A stretch of 64,000 bases of DNA from Actinoplanes missouriensis 431 (lineage in GTDB: Bacteria > Actinomycetota > Actinomycetes > Mycobacteriales > Micromonosporaceae), in assembly GCF_000284295.1 (NCBI RefSeq), contig NC_017093.1, positions 8,184,001 to 8,248,000 of the forward strand, given 5' to 3'. The notes under the pieces were generated by a model. It had not been told where the DNA came from, did not search any database, and was given only the letters and a program-made list of their open reading frames with translations. The first letter of the stretch is position 1; each line of letters starts with the position of its first letter. Both the position numbers and the translations under genes were made by a program. This document shows positions 10,839 to 19,654 of this stretch, piece by piece.

Positions 10839-13454
10839 CTATGAGCCGGTCACCGCATTCGCGAAGCGGACCGCGCCGTCCTCCATGTCGGGATGTTCGA
10901 CGGCCAGAGCCAGCGCCACGATCCGATCAAAGCCCTGCCCCGCGCCGTCCGCATAGGCCGCGTCGAAGGCCGCGTCCCCGAGCGCAGCCCGCAATTCCGC
11001 CTGCTGCGCCGACCAGAACGCGCCGAACGACTCGGTACGCCGCGCACCCCGCGCCGCCTCCGCCCCGCCGAAGAGAACTGTCGCGGTGGACGGGTCCCCA
11101 CCCAGGACGCAGCGGACCGCGATCGCCGCGACCGCGTCCGCGGCGGCGCCCCGGAACCCGTGCCGCAGCCTTGACCGCAACGCCACCACCAGGTGGTCGT
11201 GCGCCGCCACCAGGTCACGGCGGCGAAGCGCGACCATGCCGAGCAGCCAGTCCACGGCCCGCCGGCCCCGGTCCTCCGGATGTGCCGCCTCGATCTGGCG
11301 CGCGCCGGCGAGCAGCTCGGCGGCCTCGGCCAGTGCGTCCCGGCGCCACAGCAGCTCGGCCAGGGCCAGCACCGCCGGGAGCGCCGCGGACGGGGCGCCG
11401 AGCCGGTCCGCCTCGGCGATCACGTGACGGCAGGCCCGCTCGGCGACTTCGGCGTCACCGTCCAGGTGCACCCGCTGGGCGGCGAGCGACCGGATCAGCA
11501 GCGCGGGATCCCCGGACCGGCGGGCCTGCTCCTCGGCCCGGGCGAGGAACAGCTCCCGCTCCACCCGGTCCTCGGCGAGCCCGGCGTGGACCAGGTAGGC
11601 GCCGGCCAGCTCGCGCGGACCGGTCTCGTCGCCGACCCGCTGGTAGAGACGCCCCAGCAGGTCACGGCCCTCACCGGCGCCGCCGTGCTCGCGCCACCAC
11701 GGGTCAAGCGCGCCGGCCAGCCGCAGACCGTCGCCCACGGCACCACTCGTCGCGGCCCAGCGCAACGCGGTCTGCCACTCCGCCACGAACGGGCTCAGCT
11801 CGGTGAGCGAGACCGTGCCGTCGGTGTCCGCGGCGACCTTCTCCAGCACCTGCATCGCCCAGGTCAGGTGACGGTCGCGAACCGCCTGCTCGTCGCCGGC
11901 GGCGGAGAGTTTGCGGAGGGCGTATGCCCGTACCTGATCGGAAAGCCGATAGCGCGGGCCGGGCACCACCTCGACCACCGATTTGTCGGCGAGCTCGGAG
12001 AGCGCGCCGAGGGCTTCCGCGCCGCACCACTCCACCGTGGCGAGATCGACCGGGCCGGCGAAGACCGCGAGCCGGCGCAGCAGGTCCGCGGCCCGGCTGC
12101 CGAGGGTCCGATAGGACCAGGCCAGATTGTTCGTCAGGCTGGCGTGCCGGCCGTCGCCCGCGGCGTCGTTGTCGAGCGCGCCGAGCGGGTCGTCCAGTCG
12201 CCGGGCCAGCTGCTCGGCCGGCAGCAGACGCAGCCGGGACGCCGCGAGTTCGATCGCCAGCGGCGACCCCTCCAGCCGGGCTGCCAGGCACGCCAGCTGC
12301 TGATCTCCGTCGCCCGCCCGGCCGCCCTGCGCGGCCGAGGCACGCTCCCGCAGCAGCGCGAACGCGTCGGCGGGCGCCAGCGGCGGGATCCGCCAGACGG
12401 TCTCGCCGGGCATCCCCAGCGGCGCCCGGCCGGTCGCCACCACATCGAGCCGCCGGCACCTGCTGAGCAGGCGGTGCACCAGCGTCGCGGTCAGCGCCGG
12501 CGCCGCGTCACACGTCTGCAGCACTACCAGCATCCGCCGCTCGGCGCACTGCTCGACCAGGGTGTCGATCATCGGACGTCCCGGTTCCGGGCGCAGACCC
12601 AGGGCCGCGGCCAGCGTCGCGGGCAGGCCGTCTGCCGCGGTTGCGGCATCGATCGTCCAGATTCCGCCCGGGTACGCGGGGAGCAGCTGCTCCGCCACCG
12701 CCAGCGTGAGCCGGGTCTTGCCGGCGCCACCCGGTCCCACCACCGTGACCAGTCGGTTGTGGCTGATCAGCTCGGCCAGCTCGGCGGACTCGGCGGTCCG
12801 GCCGACGAACCGGCTGGACGGCGCGGGCAGGTTGTGACGTGGCGCCTCAGCGGTGCGCGGGCGGGGGAACTCGCGCTCCAGCCCCGGCGCGAGCACCTGG
12901 AAGATCCGCTCGTCGTCGTCGAAGCCGCGCAGCCGGAACGCGCCGAGGTCCAGCAGGTCGACGTCGGCAAGAGTCTGTGCCTGGCCGGACGGCCGGTGCA
13001 CGGGTGCGGTGTACGCGGCCGTGACGGCCAGCGCCGTCGCCTCCGAGCAGAGGATCTGGCCGCCGTGGGCCGCTGCGGACACGCGGGCCGCCCGGTGCAC
13101 CTCGGCGCTCGCGTACTCCCGGCCGACCGGTGTGGCCCGTCCGGTGTGCAGTCCCATCCGGACCCGGGGCACCGCGTCGCGTCGCGGCCAGTCGTGTGCG
13201 GACAGTCGCCGCTGCGCCTCCACGCACGCTGCGACGGCCGCGTCAGCGTTCGCGAACGCGATGAAAAATGAGTCACCCTCCGTAAGGAGCTCGACACCAC
13301 CGAAGTCGGCCAGCACAGCGCGTAGCACTGAGCGATGCGCTCCGAGCACACCTCGGTATGCCTCGCCGAGCATCCTGGCCAACCGCGTGGAGCCCTCTAT
13401 GTCGGTGAACATGAAGGTCACCAGGCCACTGGGTAGCTCGCTCCATCCCGACAC
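10839..13454 (-). CDS. Adenylate/guanylate cyclase-domain, AAA-type ATPase and TPR-like regulator
   Basis: An 871-residue multidomain protein. Residues 5-170 form a class III nucleotide cyclase domain (LVTFMFTDIEGSTRLARML; LTEGDSFFIAFANA; RMGLHTGRA). An NTPase domain follows near residue 220, with Walker A VVGPGGAGKTRL, then an NB-ARC/LuxR-like region (GSPLAIELAASRLRLLP) and a helical TPR-like C-terminal half. The cyclase site looks altered: the usual Asn of the transition-state motif is His in EVHRAARVS, and the purine-specifying Lys position holds Glu, so it may bind nucleotide without full activity. The GTG at 13454 is chosen because GGAGGG sits 6 nt upstream; the frame stays open for 66 more codons. 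Target unknown. Confidence 0.85.
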   Translation of the reverse strand: MSGWSELPSGLVTFMFTDIEGSTRLARMLGEAYRGVLGAHRSVLRAVLADFGGVELLTEGDSFFIAFANADAAVAACVEAQRRLSAHDWPRRDAVPRVRMGLHTGRATPVGREYASAEVHRAARVSAAAHGGQILCSEATALAVTAAYTAPVHRPSGQAQTLADVDLLDLGAFRLRGFDDDERIFQVLAPGLEREFPRPRTAEAPRHNLPAPSSRFVGRTAESAELAELISHNRLVTVVGPGGAGKTRLTLAVAEQLLPAYPGGIWTIDAATAADGLPATLAAALGLRPEPGRPMIDTLVEQCAERRMLVVLQTCDAAPALTATLVHRLLSRCRRLDVVATGRAPLGMPGETVWRIPPLAPADAFALLRERASAAQGGRAGDGDQQLACLAARLEGSPLAIELAASRLRLLPAEQLARRLDDPLGALDNDAAGDGRHASLTNNLAWSYRTLGSRAADLLRRLAVFAGPVDLATVEWCGAEALGALSELADKSVVEVVPGPRYRLSDQVRAYALRKLSAAGDEQAVRDRHLTWAMQVLEKVAADTDGTVSLTELSPFVAEWQTALRWAATSGAVGDGLRLAGALDPWWREHGGAGEGRDLLGRLYQRVGDETGPRELAGAYLVHAGLAEDRVERELFLARAEEQARRSGDPALLIRSLAAQRVHLDGDAEVAERACRHVIAEADRLGAPSAALPAVLALAELLWRRDALAEAAELLAGARQIEAAHPEDRGRRAVDWLLGMVALRRRDLVAAHDHLVVALRSRLRHGFRGAAADAVAAIAVRCVLGGDPSTATVLFGGAEAARGARRTESFGAFWSAQQAELRAALGDAAFDAAYADGAGQGFDRIVALALAVEHPDMEDGAVRFANAVTGS

Positions 13455-13815
13455 GGTGGACCCTCCGCCCCCTTTTTGGAAGTCGCGCCTCATGCTGCCG
13501 TATCTGTGCGTTACCGCCCATCGTAGAAACGGACGGTAATCATTTGCCCGCCATGGCCGACCCCTTACGGATGACCTGAGATCGCCACATCGACGCGTGA
13601 CGTACGGGACTACGCGTCTCGTAACGAAAGAGATCGAAGGCGGAAACGCCACAACTGGCGGAAAGCGCCAGGACGTTCGGGTGTACCCGTACGAGGCAAC
13701 GAATCGGCACGCGGCGCGAGCGGGGGCTCACCCGCCGCAGTCGATCGTGGAACGCCTCTGTCCCGCACCGGCGGGCCGCGCCACCGGCCCCGCCGCGCGC
13801 AGCGGGGCCATCAGG

Positions 13816-13914
13816 CCCGCCGTGCGCGGCCGGCCGCCGAGTCCGCCGTGCACCGCTGGGCCGCCGAGCCCCGGGGCGCGCGGCAGGGCCGCCGAACCCG
13901 CCGTGCGCGGCTCG
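13816..13914. repeat. Degenerate 26-28-bp GC-rich tandem repeat
   Basis: About three and a half units of roughly 27 bp, each starting near CCGCCGTGCGCGG and ending near GGCCGCCGA. Unit lengths are 26, 27 and 28 bp, so the array does not keep a reading frame. It lies in the 468-bp gap (13455-13922) between the divergently read cyclase-ATPase start and the FmdB-like gene stop. The rest of that gap shows no gene that I can support. Confidence 0.6.
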
Positions 13915-13922
13915 TCCTTCGG

Positions 13923-14144
13923 TCAGCAGCCGCAGGCGCCTCCGCAGCAGCCGCCGCCGGAGGGACGGGCGGGGGCGGCGGCCGGGGAGGCGCCACCGCG
14001 GCCGGTCACGGCGACTGTGGACAGGAGCTTCACGGTGTCGCCGTGGCCCTGCGGGCAGGGTGCCGGCTCGGCGGCCTCGCTCATCGGGCGGCTGATCTCG
14101 AAGGTGGCGGCGCAGGCGCGGCACCGGAACTCATAACGCGGCAT
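13923..14144 (-). CDS. FmdB-family zinc-ribbon small protein
   Basis: A 73-residue protein beginning MPRYEFRCRACAATFEI, the FmdB/CxxC-type regulatory zinc ribbon. A second ligand pair is seen in CPQGHGDTVKLLS. The tail is unusual: a Gly- and Cys-rich end reading SGGGCCGGACGC, adding four cysteines. The ATG at 14144 is chosen because the family starts at this motif; an open frame continues upstream but is not family-like. It is divergent from the lytic transglycosylase gene, 101 bp away. Function is not known; zinc binding is family knowledge. Confidence 0.8.
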   Translation of the reverse strand: MPRYEFRCRACAATFEISRPMSEAAEPAPCPQGHGDTVKLLSTVAVTGRGGASPAAAPARPSGGGCCGGACGC

Positions 14145-14245
14145 CCGACCAGCGTAGGGCCCCTGCGGCAGTCCGCGCACCGAGAGTTTCCACAGGGCCG
14201 GATCGACTTCCGCGAGGGGTGACACGAACGGGTAGGGTCAACGCC

Positions 14246-15937
14246 GTGGCGGAGGCACCGAAGACACCGGCAGAGCGTTTCGAGCTGCGCTCGGCGGCAC
14301 CACGCCAGAGGCAGCCGTTGAGCGGCTCCGGCACGACCCCGGGCGACAAGTCGGGAAAATCGGGCGGGGCTCCACAGGTGGGCGCGATGCCGCAGGTGGG
14401 CGCGATGCCGGCGGGCGGGACCACAGCGGAGAGTTCTCCGGCGGGCGCCGGGACGGAAGGGCTGACGAAGCCGCCCACCGCCCCGAAGACAGATGCCGCC
14501 AGCAAGGACGATTCCGGCAAGCCGGGCAGCGAGGCGAAGCCCAACCCGGCCCAGCCCGAGCCACCCAAGACCGAGGCGAACAAGCCCGAGGCCAACAAGA
14601 TCGAGGCGAGCAAGGCCGACGCGAGCAAGACCGAGAGCGCCAAGCCCGAGGACGCCAAAGCGGAAGCAGGCAAGTCCGAAGCAGGCAAGACCGAGGCAGG
14701 CAAGACCGAAGCAGGCAAGGGCGACAAATCCGATGCGGGCGGCAAGGGCGACAAGAGCGCTGAGGCCGCGAGCGGCAAGAGCGAGCCGGCCACTGCCGTC
14801 GCAGCCGCTGCGGGTGTGGGAGTGGGGCGGCGGTCTCTGCGGGCTGTCGGGCGGGCGGGGCGGGCCACCGCCGTGTGGGCCAAGGGACCCAACGGTCGTG
14901 TCGTCATCCCCGGCTTCGTCATCGTGGCTCTGGTGATCCTGGCGGGGACGTCGGGGGCGTACCTCGTACCCAAGGCTTTGGAGGCCGGGCCTGCGCCCAG
15001 CGCAAGCGGACCGGGGGATCCGGCTGCGGGGATGAGCGGGCTTCCGGTGGACGGTGGCGCGGGGCTGCCCGGCGCAGGCGCGACCGGATTGCCCGGCGCG
15101 GGAGCGACCGGGCTGCCGGGCGCCGGGGCGACAGGCCTGCCCGGCGCCGGTCTGCCTGGCGCGGGCGCCACGGGGCTGCCCGGCGCGGGCGCCACCGGAC
15201 TACCCGGAGCCGGGGCGACCGGACTGCCCGGCGCGGGAGCCACCGGACTGCCGGGCGCTACGACGGGGCTGCCGGCCACCGGGCTTCCGGGGGCTGGGCT
15301 TCCAGGAGCGGGACTTCCGGGAGCGGGAGTGCCCACCACGCAGCCCGGGGCGGTGACCGGTGGGCGGCCGGCCGACGCGCTCGCGAGCTGGGCCACCCAG
15401 ATCGGCACCAAGGTCGGCATCCCGGTCGTGGCGGTGCAGGCCTATGGGTACGCCGAGCTGGTCGTCGCCAAGACCACGCCGTCCTGCCACCTGAGCTGGA
15501 CCACGCTCGCCGCGCTCGCCAAGGTCGAGTCCGACCACGGCGCGTTCAACGGCGCGGTGCTCGGCGTGGACGGGGTCGCCTCCCCGACGATCTACGGCCT
15601 GCCGCTGAACGGGCAGGGCGGGCGGCAGATGATCGCGGACACCGACCGGGGGCAGCTCGACGGCGACGCCAGCTTCGACCGGGCGATCGGGCCGATGCAA
15701 TTCATCCCGTCGACCTGGAAGGAGAACGCGGTCGACGCGGACCGGGACGGCGTGACGAACCCGAACGACATCGACGACGCCGCGCTGACCGCCGCCGTCT
15801 ACCTCTGCAAGGGCGGGCGCGACCTCGCCAAGGCGGAGTCCTGGTGGGACGCGATCCTGTCGTACAACGCGGTCCGGCCGTATGCACAGAGGGTTTTCCA
15901 GTACGCGGACGACTACGGACGCCGCAGCCAGAGCTGA
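14246..15937 (+). CDS. Repeat-rich membrane-anchored lytic transglycosylase
   Basis: About 563 residues. Residues 1-215 are disordered, with an Ala/Lys/Glu repeat (AGKSEAGKTEAGKTEAGK). A single membrane helix (IPGFVIVALVILAGTSGAYL) lies near residues 220-241. A collagen-like, Gly-rich linker of repeated GAGATGLP units covers roughly residues 270-362. The C-terminal 185 residues form an SLT-type murein transglycosylase domain with catalytic Glu in LAKVESDHGAF (about residue 428) and GPMQFIPSTWKENAVD. It probably cleaves peptidoglycan outside the membrane, with the linker spanning the wall. The GTG at 14246 has AGGG 8 nt upstream; a GTG at 14219 is possible but too close to its GAGGGG. Confidence 0.88.
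   Translation: MAEAPKTPAERFELRSAAPRQRQPLSGSGTTPGDKSGKSGGAPQVGAMPQVGAMPAGGTTAESSPAGAGTEGLTKPPTAPKTDAASKDDSGKPGSEAKPNPAQPEPPKTEANKPEANKIEASKADASKTESAKPEDAKAEAGKSEAGKTEAGKTEAGKGDKSDAGGKGDKSAEAASGKSEPATAVAAAAGVGVGRRSLRAVGRAGRATAVWAKGPNGRVVIPGFVIVALVILAGTSGAYLVPKALEAGPAPSASGPGDPAAGMSGLPVDGGAGLPGAGATGLPGAGATGLPGAGATGLPGAGLPGAGATGLPGAGATGLPGAGATGLPGAGATGLPGATTGLPATGLPGAGLPGAGLPGAGVPTTQPGAVTGGRPADALASWATQIGTKVGIPVVAVQAYGYAELVVAKTTPSCHLSWTTLAALAKVESDHGAFNGAVLGVDGVASPTIYGLPLNGQGGRQMIADTDRGQLDGDASFDRAIGPMQFIPSTWKENAVDADRDGVTNPNDIDDAALTAAVYLCKGGRDLAKAESWWDAILSYNAVRPYAQRVFQYADDYGRRSQS
14566..14790 (+). repeat. Lys/Glu/Ala-coding short repeats
   Basis: Within the transglycosylase gene, 15-bp units encode repeated A-G-K-T/S-E and related A/N-K-x-E blocks. 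The encoded segment is charged and certain to be disordered. It lies on the cytoplasmic side of the membrane helix if the N-terminus is inside. Confidence 0.75.
15055..15333 (+). repeat. 24-bp collagen-like repeats (GAGATGLP)
   Basis: Tandem 24-bp units encode G-A-G-A-T-G-L-P about eight times, then shorter G-A-G-L-P units. The segment joins the membrane helix to the transglycosylase domain. Length is likely to vary between strains because the units are near identical. Confidence 0.85.
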
Positions 15938-16013
15938 CACTCTCGGTGAGCAGACCGGCACTTTTGCGTGGTGAGCACTTCCCTAGTGGTCACGTTAACG
16001 GCACGATGTACGG

Positions 16014-17027
16014 GTGAGGGTGCGTGAATGGGATCCACGCTCCGCGTCCGCGGCCGAGATCCAGTCGCTCGTGGAGACGGTGAACGCGGCCATGGCCGCT
16101 GATCTCCCCGATGATCCACCCTGGCGTGACGTGCAGGTCCGGGACTATCTGGCCGAGACCATGCCGGGCGAGCGCCGGATCACCTGGGTGGTCGAGGACG
16201 ACCGGGTGCCCGAGGGCGAGGGTGAGATCTTCGCTCACGTCAACATCCTGCTGCTCGGCGACATCGGGGTGCTGGAGATCCTGGTCCGGCCCGATCTGCG
16301 CCGGCGAGGGCTCGGGCGTCAGCTGGTGGGGGTGGCGGCCCGCCGGGCGTACCTGGAAGGTTTCACCTCGATCGGGGTGGAGGCGATCGGCGGCACCACG
16401 GCCATCCCGTTCTACGAGTCGCTGGGCTTCGAGCGGGAGTACGCGGAGGCCCGCAGCGTGCTCAACCTCGAATCGGTCGACTGGCTGGCGCTGGGCGCGA
16501 TGGCGAGCGGGATCAGCTCCGGCTACCGCGTGGAGTACCACCCGGGTGGCCCGCCGGACTCGCTGCTGGAGGCGTACGCGCTGGCCAAGGCGGAGGCCCA
16601 GAACGACGACGACGATCTCGACCTGGCGCCTCGCTCGTCCGATCCGCAGCGTCTTCGCGAGTCGATCGAAACGCTTCACAAGCGCGGCCTGAAGCCCTAC
16701 ATCGTGCTCGCGATCCACGAGGGCACCGGTGCCGTCGCCGGGCTGACCGAGGTGGTCGTGCCCGCTCAGCATCCCGAGCGGGCCGACCAGTACGACACGA
16801 TCGTGGTCCGGGAGCACCGCGGTTACGGCATCGACCGGGCGATCAAGGCCCGGATGCTGTTCGAGCTGCGCTCCGCGGAGCCCACCCTGCGCCAGGTGCA
16901 GACCTGGAACGCCCAGCACAACGAGTCGATGCTGAAGGTCAACGCCGAGCTCGGTTACCAGTCGGACCGGGACTGGTACGAGTACATCGCCGACGTCTCC
17001 CACCTGGTCCAGCGGCTTGAGCCCTAA
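16014..17027 (+). CDS. Tandem GNAT-fold acetyltransferase
   Basis: A 337-residue protein with two GNAT-like halves. The N-terminal half has the acetyl-CoA loop LEILVRPDLRRRGLGRQLV near residue 90 and GTTAIPFYESLGFEREY. The C-terminal half keeps a GNAT-like pattern (AGLTEVVVPAQHPERADQ; VVREHRGYGIDRAIKARML). Two-domain GNATs include mycothiol synthase, but this protein is not clearly MshD. The GTG at 16014 has a second in-frame GTG at 16020, and no strong ribosome binding site is seen. Its TAA overlaps the hemB stop from the other strand (CTAA). Substrate unknown. Confidence 0.8.
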   Translation: MRVREWDPRSASAAEIQSLVETVNAAMAADLPDDPPWRDVQVRDYLAETMPGERRITWVVEDDRVPEGEGEIFAHVNILLLGDIGVLEILVRPDLRRRGLGRQLVGVAARRAYLEGFTSIGVEAIGGTTAIPFYESLGFEREYAEARSVLNLESVDWLALGAMASGISSGYRVEYHPGGPPDSLLEAYALAKAEAQNDDDDLDLAPRSSDPQRLRESIETLHKRGLKPYIVLAIHEGTGAVAGLTEVVVPAQHPERADQYDTIVVREHRGYGIDRAIKARMLFELRSAEPTLRQVQTWNAQHNESMLKVNAELGYQSDRDWYEYIADVSHLVQRLEP

Positions 17028-18007
17028 CCCCGCAGGAGCCCGGCGACCTCGCTGGCCCAGTAGGTGAGCGTGATCTGGGCGCCGGCCCGCTTGATCGAGG
17101 TCAGCGACTCCAGGATCACCCGCTCCCGGTCGATCCATCCGTTGGCGGCGGCGGCCTCGACCATCGCGTACTCGCCGGAGACCTGGTAGGCGGCGACCGG
17201 GACGGTCACCCGCTCGCGGATCGCGGCGATCACGTCGAGGTAGGCCAGGGCCGGCTTCACCATGACGATGTCGGCACCCTCGGCCACGTCCAGGTCGACC
17301 TCGCGCAGCGCCTCCCGCAGGTTCGGCGGGTCCTGCTGGTACTGCCGGCGGTCGCCCTGCAGGGTGGACTCGACGGCCTCGCGGAACGGGCCGTAGAACG
17401 CCCCGGCGTACTTCGCGGAGTAGGCGAGGATCCCGATGTCCTGGTGGCCGGCCTTGTCGAGGGCCCGCCGGACCACGCCGATCTGGCCGTCCATCATTCC
17501 GGACGGGCCGACCATGTGCGCGCCGGCCTCGGCCTGGGCCACGGCCATCTCGGCGTAGATTTCCAGGGTGGCGTCGTTGTCGACGGAACCGTCGGCGGCG
17601 AGCACGCCGCAGTGCCCGTGCGAGGTGAACTCGTCCAGGCAGAGGTCGCCCATCACCACTGTCGCGTCGCCGAACTCGCGGCGGAGGTCGCGGAGGCCGA
17701 CGTTGAGGATGCCCTCGGGGTCGAGCCCGGCCGAGCCGGTCTCGTCCTTGTTGGCGTCGTCCGGCACGCCGAAGAGCATCAGGCCGCCGACGCCGGCGCT
17801 GACCGCGTCGTGCGCGGCCTTCAGCAGCGACTCGCGGGTGTGCTGGACGACGCCCGGCATCGAGCTGATCGGCTTCGGCTCGGTCAGCCCCTCCTTCAGG
17901 AAGACCGGAAGGACCAGCTCGGACGGGGCGATCCTGGTCTCCTCGACGAGGCGGCGGATCGCCGGGGTGCGCCGCAGCCGGCGCGGGCGGATATCGGGGA
18001 AGGACAT
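17024..18007 (-). CDS. hemB: Delta-aminolevulinic acid dehydratase (porphobilinogen synthase)
   Basis: A 327-residue enzyme that condenses two 5-aminolevulinate molecules to porphobilinogen. It has the metal-site region GDLCLDEFTSHGHCGVL. The two active-site lysines are in AYSAKYAGAFYGPFR and in MVKPALAYLD, where the second forms the Schiff base. GGGAG lies at good distance before the ATG. It is the last gene of the rex-hemA-hemC-cobA/hemD-hemB series, separated from the previous gene by 60 bp that hold a strong hairpin. Its level may therefore depend on read-through. Confidence 0.96.
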   Translation of the reverse strand: MSFPDIRPRRLRRTPAIRRLVEETRIAPSELVLPVFLKEGLTEPKPISSMPGVVQHTRESLLKAAHDAVSAGVGGLMLFGVPDDANKDETGSAGLDPEGILNVGLRDLRREFGDATVVMGDLCLDEFTSHGHCGVLAADGSVDNDATLEIYAEMAVAQAEAGAHMVGPSGMMDGQIGVVRRALDKAGHQDIGILAYSAKYAGAFYGPFREAVESTLQGDRRQYQQDPPNLREALREVDLDVAEGADIVMVKPALAYLDVIAAIRERVTVPVAAYQVSGEYAMVEAAAANGWIDRERVILESLTSIKRAGAQITLTYWASEVAGLLRG

Positions 18008-18026
18008 CGGAACTCCCGGGAACGAG

Positions 18027-18059
18027 TGAGGCGCGCCGGTTCACAACCGGCGCGCCTCA
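18027..18059 (-). terminator. 15-bp perfect hairpin between cobA/hemD and hemB
   Basis: TGAGGCGCGCCGGTT and its exact complement flank a 3-nt loop. It lies after the cobA/hemD stop and before hemB, in the direction of the operon. No long T-run follows on the leftward transcript, so it may be a partial terminator or an RNA-stability element rather than a full stop. Confidence 0.7.
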
Positions 18060-18067
18060 TCAGTAGA

Positions 18068-19654
18068 TCAGCGGAATCGCAGTGCCGTGGGGCCCTGGAC
18101 CTTGGACCCGCGGCGCTGCTTGGCCGGCATCGCGGCCAGCTTCTCGCGCAGCTCCAGCGCGTACTCCGCGAGCGCCTCGACCAGGTCCGGCACCGACGCG
18201 TTCTGCGGCTGGGTGTCGACCCGCAGGCCGAACTCGACGGCGGTCTCCGCCGTCTTCGGCCCGATCACCGCGACCACCGTGCGGGCGTGCGGCTTGCCGG
18301 CGATGCCGACCAGGTTCCGCACGGTCGAGGACGAGGTGAAGAGCACCGCGTCGAAGCCGCCCGACTTGATCGCGTCGCGGATCTCGGCCGGCGGCGGGGC
18401 CGCCCGCACCGTCCGGTACGCGGTGACGTCGTCGACCTCCCAGCCGCGCTCGATGAGCCCGGCCGCGAGGGTCTCGGTGGCGATGTCGGCGCGCGGCAGC
18501 AGCACCCGGCCGACCGGGTCGAGGATCTCGTCGTGCGGCGAGAACTCGGCCAGCAGGCCCTCGCTGGACTGCTCGCCGGCCGGGATCAGCTCCGGCTGGA
18601 TGCCGAACGCGCGGACCGCCTCGGCGGTCGCCTCACCGATGCACGCGATCTTGACGCCGCCGAAGTGGCGGGCGTCCAGGCCGTGCTCGGCGAACTTCTC
18701 CCAGACGGCCCGGACCGCGTTCACCGAAGTGAAGATCACCCAGGCGTACCGGCCGTCGACCAGGCCCTTGACCGCGCGCTCCATCTGCGCCGGGGTACGC
18801 GGCGGCTCGACCGCGATGGTCGGCACCTCGCACGGGATCGCGCCGTAGGCACGCAGCCGGGCGCTCATCGCGCCGGCCTGCTCCTTGGTCCGCGGCACGA
18901 GCACCTTCCAGCCGTACAGCGGGCGGTTCTCCCACCAGCTCATGCTGTCGCGCTCGGCGACCTCGGAGCCGACGGTGAGCACGACCCGGCCGGTGAAGCC
19001 GAGCGCGGCCGCGACGAAGCTGTCCACGGTCGAGGTGGTGGTGTACTGCGTCTCGCCGGTGCCGTCGCCGGTCACGCCGACCGGGACGCCCGGCTCGACA
19101 CCGGCGGCGAGCAGGCCGTCGCGCACGGCGGCCAGGTCACCGGCGTCCACGGCGACCGCGAACGAGCCCTTCTGAGCCGCGCCGGCGAGCGCGTCGAAGT
19201 CCAGGGTGGTGATGTCGTCGACGTCGGCGGCGACCCGTACGCCGGGCAGCGGCACACCGGCGTACGCCGCGACGCCCTCGGCCTGGCCGATGCCGGGGAT
19301 CACCTCGAAGTGCACGGCGGTCCGGGCGACCGCCTGCACCTCCTTGACCACCGAGTCGTGGCCGAACGGGTCGCCGGCGACCAGGTGCACCGCGGAGAGG
19401 CCGGACTTGGCGGCGGAGAGCAGCACCTTGGCGACGTCGCCGGGGGCGCCCTCGGCCGGGCTGAACTGGGCGTCTTCCTTGGCGTCGGAACGGATCGCGC
19501 TCAGCAGCGACTCGGGCACGCCGCGGTCGTAGACCACCTGGTCGGCATCGGTCAGCGCCGCGTACGCGCGACGGGTCAGCAGCTCCGGGTCGCCGGGTCC
19601 GGCGCCGATGAACGCGATGCGTCCGGCTGGCTTACGGGCGGTGCGGGTGGTCAT
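18068..19654 (-). CDS. hemD: Uroporphyrinogen-III C-methyltransferase-like / uroporphyrinogen-III synthase fusion
   Basis: A 528-residue two-domain protein. Residues 10-245 resemble a SUMT/precorrin methylase (RIAFIGAGPGDPELLTRRAY; VHLVAGDPFGHDSVVKEV). The usual GDPFVFGRGGEE motif is not kept, so methylation activity is uncertain. Residues 255-510 form the HemD domain that closes hydroxymethylbilane to uroporphyrinogen III (GWKVLVPRTKEQAGAMSARL; VIFTSVNAVRAVWEKF; AVLFTSSSTVRNLVG). It overlaps hemC by ATGA. This fusion is usual in actinobacteria, where it follows hemC in the Rex-controlled operon. Confidence 0.92.
   Translation of the reverse strand: MTTRTARKPAGRIAFIGAGPGDPELLTRRAYAALTDADQVVYDRGVPESLLSAIRSDAKEDAQFSPAEGAPGDVAKVLLSAAKSGLSAVHLVAGDPFGHDSVVKEVQAVARTAVHFEVIPGIGQAEGVAAYAGVPLPGVRVAADVDDITTLDFDALAGAAQKGSFAVAVDAGDLAAVRDGLLAAGVEPGVPVGVTGDGTGETQYTTTSTVDSFVAAALGFTGRVVLTVGSEVAERDSMSWWENRPLYGWKVLVPRTKEQAGAMSARLRAYGAIPCEVPTIAVEPPRTPAQMERAVKGLVDGRYAWVIFTSVNAVRAVWEKFAEHGLDARHFGGVKIACIGEATAEAVRAFGIQPELIPAGEQSSEGLLAEFSPHDEILDPVGRVLLPRADIATETLAAGLIERGWEVDDVTAYRTVRAAPPPAEIRDAIKSGGFDAVLFTSSSTVRNLVGIAGKPHARTVVAVIGPKTAETAVEFGLRVDTQPQNASVPDLVEALAEYALELREKLAAMPAKQRRGSKVQGPTALRFR

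Noticed and set aside
11193..13271. Very long open frame on the plus strand opposite the cyclase-ATPase gene
   Set aside because: It is the antisense shadow of a GC-rich coding region. Its product is rich in Arg, Gly and Gln without any family pattern, while the minus strand shows clear domains.
13597..14136. 179-codon open frame across the 27-bp repeats
   Set aside because: It runs antisense to the FmdB-like gene and through repeats that break frame; the product is Pro/Gly/Arg-rich filler.
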